Assembly (NCBI GenBank): GCA_017539385.1
Contig: JAFYHC010000019.1
Span: 1 to 62,717 of the forward strand
DNA length: 62,717 nucleotides
Direction of reading: 5' to 3'
Source: Solobacterium sp.
GTDB taxonomy: Bacteria > Bacillota_I > Bacilli_A > Erysipelotrichales > Erysipelotrichaceae
Both the position numbers and the translations under genes were made by a program. The notes under the pieces were generated by a model, which ran no database searches, was not told the origin of the DNA, and worked only from the letters and a program-made list of their open reading frames with translations. The first letter of the stretch is position 1. Each line of letters opens with the position of its first letter. Below are positions 62,081 through 62,717 of the stretch, piece after piece.

Positions 62081-62717
62081 TTACAGATAGATATAGCCGA
62101 CCAGGCTCTTTGTACCGGTTCCCCAGGTACTGACCCAGCGTTCCATATAATGTCCGAGATATCCGCCTTCCTTGATATAGACGCTTGCACCGTCTGCGGA
62201 TACAGCTGCGACATAGGCAACGTGTCCATAGTAGACTGCGATCGAATTGACACGCGGTGTCTGACCGACATCGTAGCCGTCATTTGCGGCAGCCGCATAC
62301 CAGTTGGTGGAATATCCCCAGTTCGGCAGACAAATGCCGGCATACAGATAGGCAAGTTCCCACGCACCGGATGTGCAGTTGCCATAGCCGCCGCCAAACG
62401 GATTGTAGGACGGTCCCTTTACGCGGGAATCAAAGTCCGCATTGCTGTAGGTACGCATACCGCAGGAAGCACAGTAATTCGCAAACTCTGCCGAACGGTA
62501 GAAACCGATCAGAAGATCACTGCGGCTTTCTCCGTTATTGAGGAAAGCAGTCCAGCTAGCGACTTCCTGGTTGGACGGTGTCCGGTTCAGGATCGCCTGA
62601 TACGCTGCACGTACATATGCACTGTTCGACAGCTTTCTTCCGATCATCTCCGCTGAATTGAAGAAGCCGTTCGCTGTCCCTGCTGCTGTATTCGTTCCGT
62701 TCAGGATCCGTGCTGTC
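62081..62717 (-). CDS. DUF4214 protein with C-terminal CHAP-type domain, 3' part
   Basis: The frame stays open to the right edge of the window, beyond the first internal ATG at 62647, so the start lies outside. The visible part begins within DUF4214 repeats (GFFNSAEMIGRKLSNSAYVR ... LLIGFYRSAEFANYC). It ends with a CHAP-type amidase domain: catalytic Cys in GGGYGNCTSGAW, His in YYGHVAYVAAV and the following EGGYLGHY. CHAP enzymes cut peptidoglycan. Here the catalytic domain follows the DUF4214 module, the reverse of the four related proteins at 21-35 kb. Confidence 0.85.
   Translation of the reverse strand, partial: TARILNGTNTAAGTANGFFNSAEMIGRKLSNSAYVRAAYQAILNRTPSNQEVASWTAFLNNGESRSDLLIGFYRSAEFANYCASCGMRTYSNADFDSRVKGPSYNPFGGGYGNCTSGAWELAYLYAGICLPNWGYSTNWYAAAANDGYDVGQTPRVNSIAVYYGHVAYVAAVSADGASVYIKEGGYLGHYMERWVSTWGTGTKSLVGYIYL

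Overview
The window reads as a chromosomal segment of a host-associated, anaerobic Firmicute. The closest fit is an Erysipelotrichia-type organism. This is inferred from gene content: an FeFe-hydrogenase sensor, a TGS-type nucleoside kinase, AzlCD, PTS sugar uptake, an AgrC/LytTR pair and many secreted DUF4214 proteins. It is not based on a marker gene. Coding density is high, genes are short-spaced and often overlap by 4 nt, and most transcripts end in clear intrinsic terminators. I saw no insertion sequence, integrase or CRISPR array.

Layout. 1-10 kb: end of a ferredoxin-fused aldo/keto reductase; a HydS-like sensory hydrogenase with a SpoIIE-type phosphatase; a 6-phospho-beta-glucosidase; an EamA transporter; a membrane-anchored exoprotein; and an operon of a deletion-scarred ABC transporter remnant, a nucleoid-associated protein and a surface nuclease. 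10-18 kb: a complete ferredoxin-fused aldo/keto reductase, tRNA-Lys, an apparently inactive aldo/keto reductase, an operon of EamA transporter, peptide deformylase and an unusual 820-aa adenosine-deaminase-like protein, azlCD and trmD.

18-35 kb is the accessory, surface-oriented part. It holds a repeat-bearing membrane protein, two lipoproteins, a giant LRR/cysteine-peptidase protein, an AgrC/LytTR two-component system, a ten-member tRNA array containing decayed or atypical tRNAs, a cysteine-rich small ORF with its own promoter, a bacterioferritin remnant, and three more secreted proteins sharing a C-terminal DUF4214 module behind different catalytic heads (transglutaminase, zincin-like, transglutaminase). 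A fifth DUF4214 protein, with a CHAP domain, runs off the right edge.

35-50 kb: VanZ-like protein, PPK2, cytidylate-kinase-like protein and esterase; in the opposite direction nucleoside kinase, PPK1, GNAT and a MATE transporter fused to an RsbW-like ATPase domain; then the trehalose locus (treC, treB, divergent treR with three operator-like palindromes), a flavoprotein and gpmA. 50-57 kb (minus strand) is a seven-gene tightly packed operon: TPR/MORN-like membrane protein, small membrane protein, GH2 glycosidase, Hsp33, DusB, a phosphodiesterase-like enzyme and a HAD phosphatase.

57-62 kb (plus strand) is the best candidate for an undescribed system. A membrane protein with a zinc-ribbon-like start, a degenerate protein-kinase fold, one membrane segment and a large extracellular LRR array is translationally coupled to an FHA-like/ABC ATPase and an ABC-2 permease, with the TPR/MORN-like protein divergently encoded 80 bp away. 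No stretch longer than about 300 bp lacks a gene or RNA gene.
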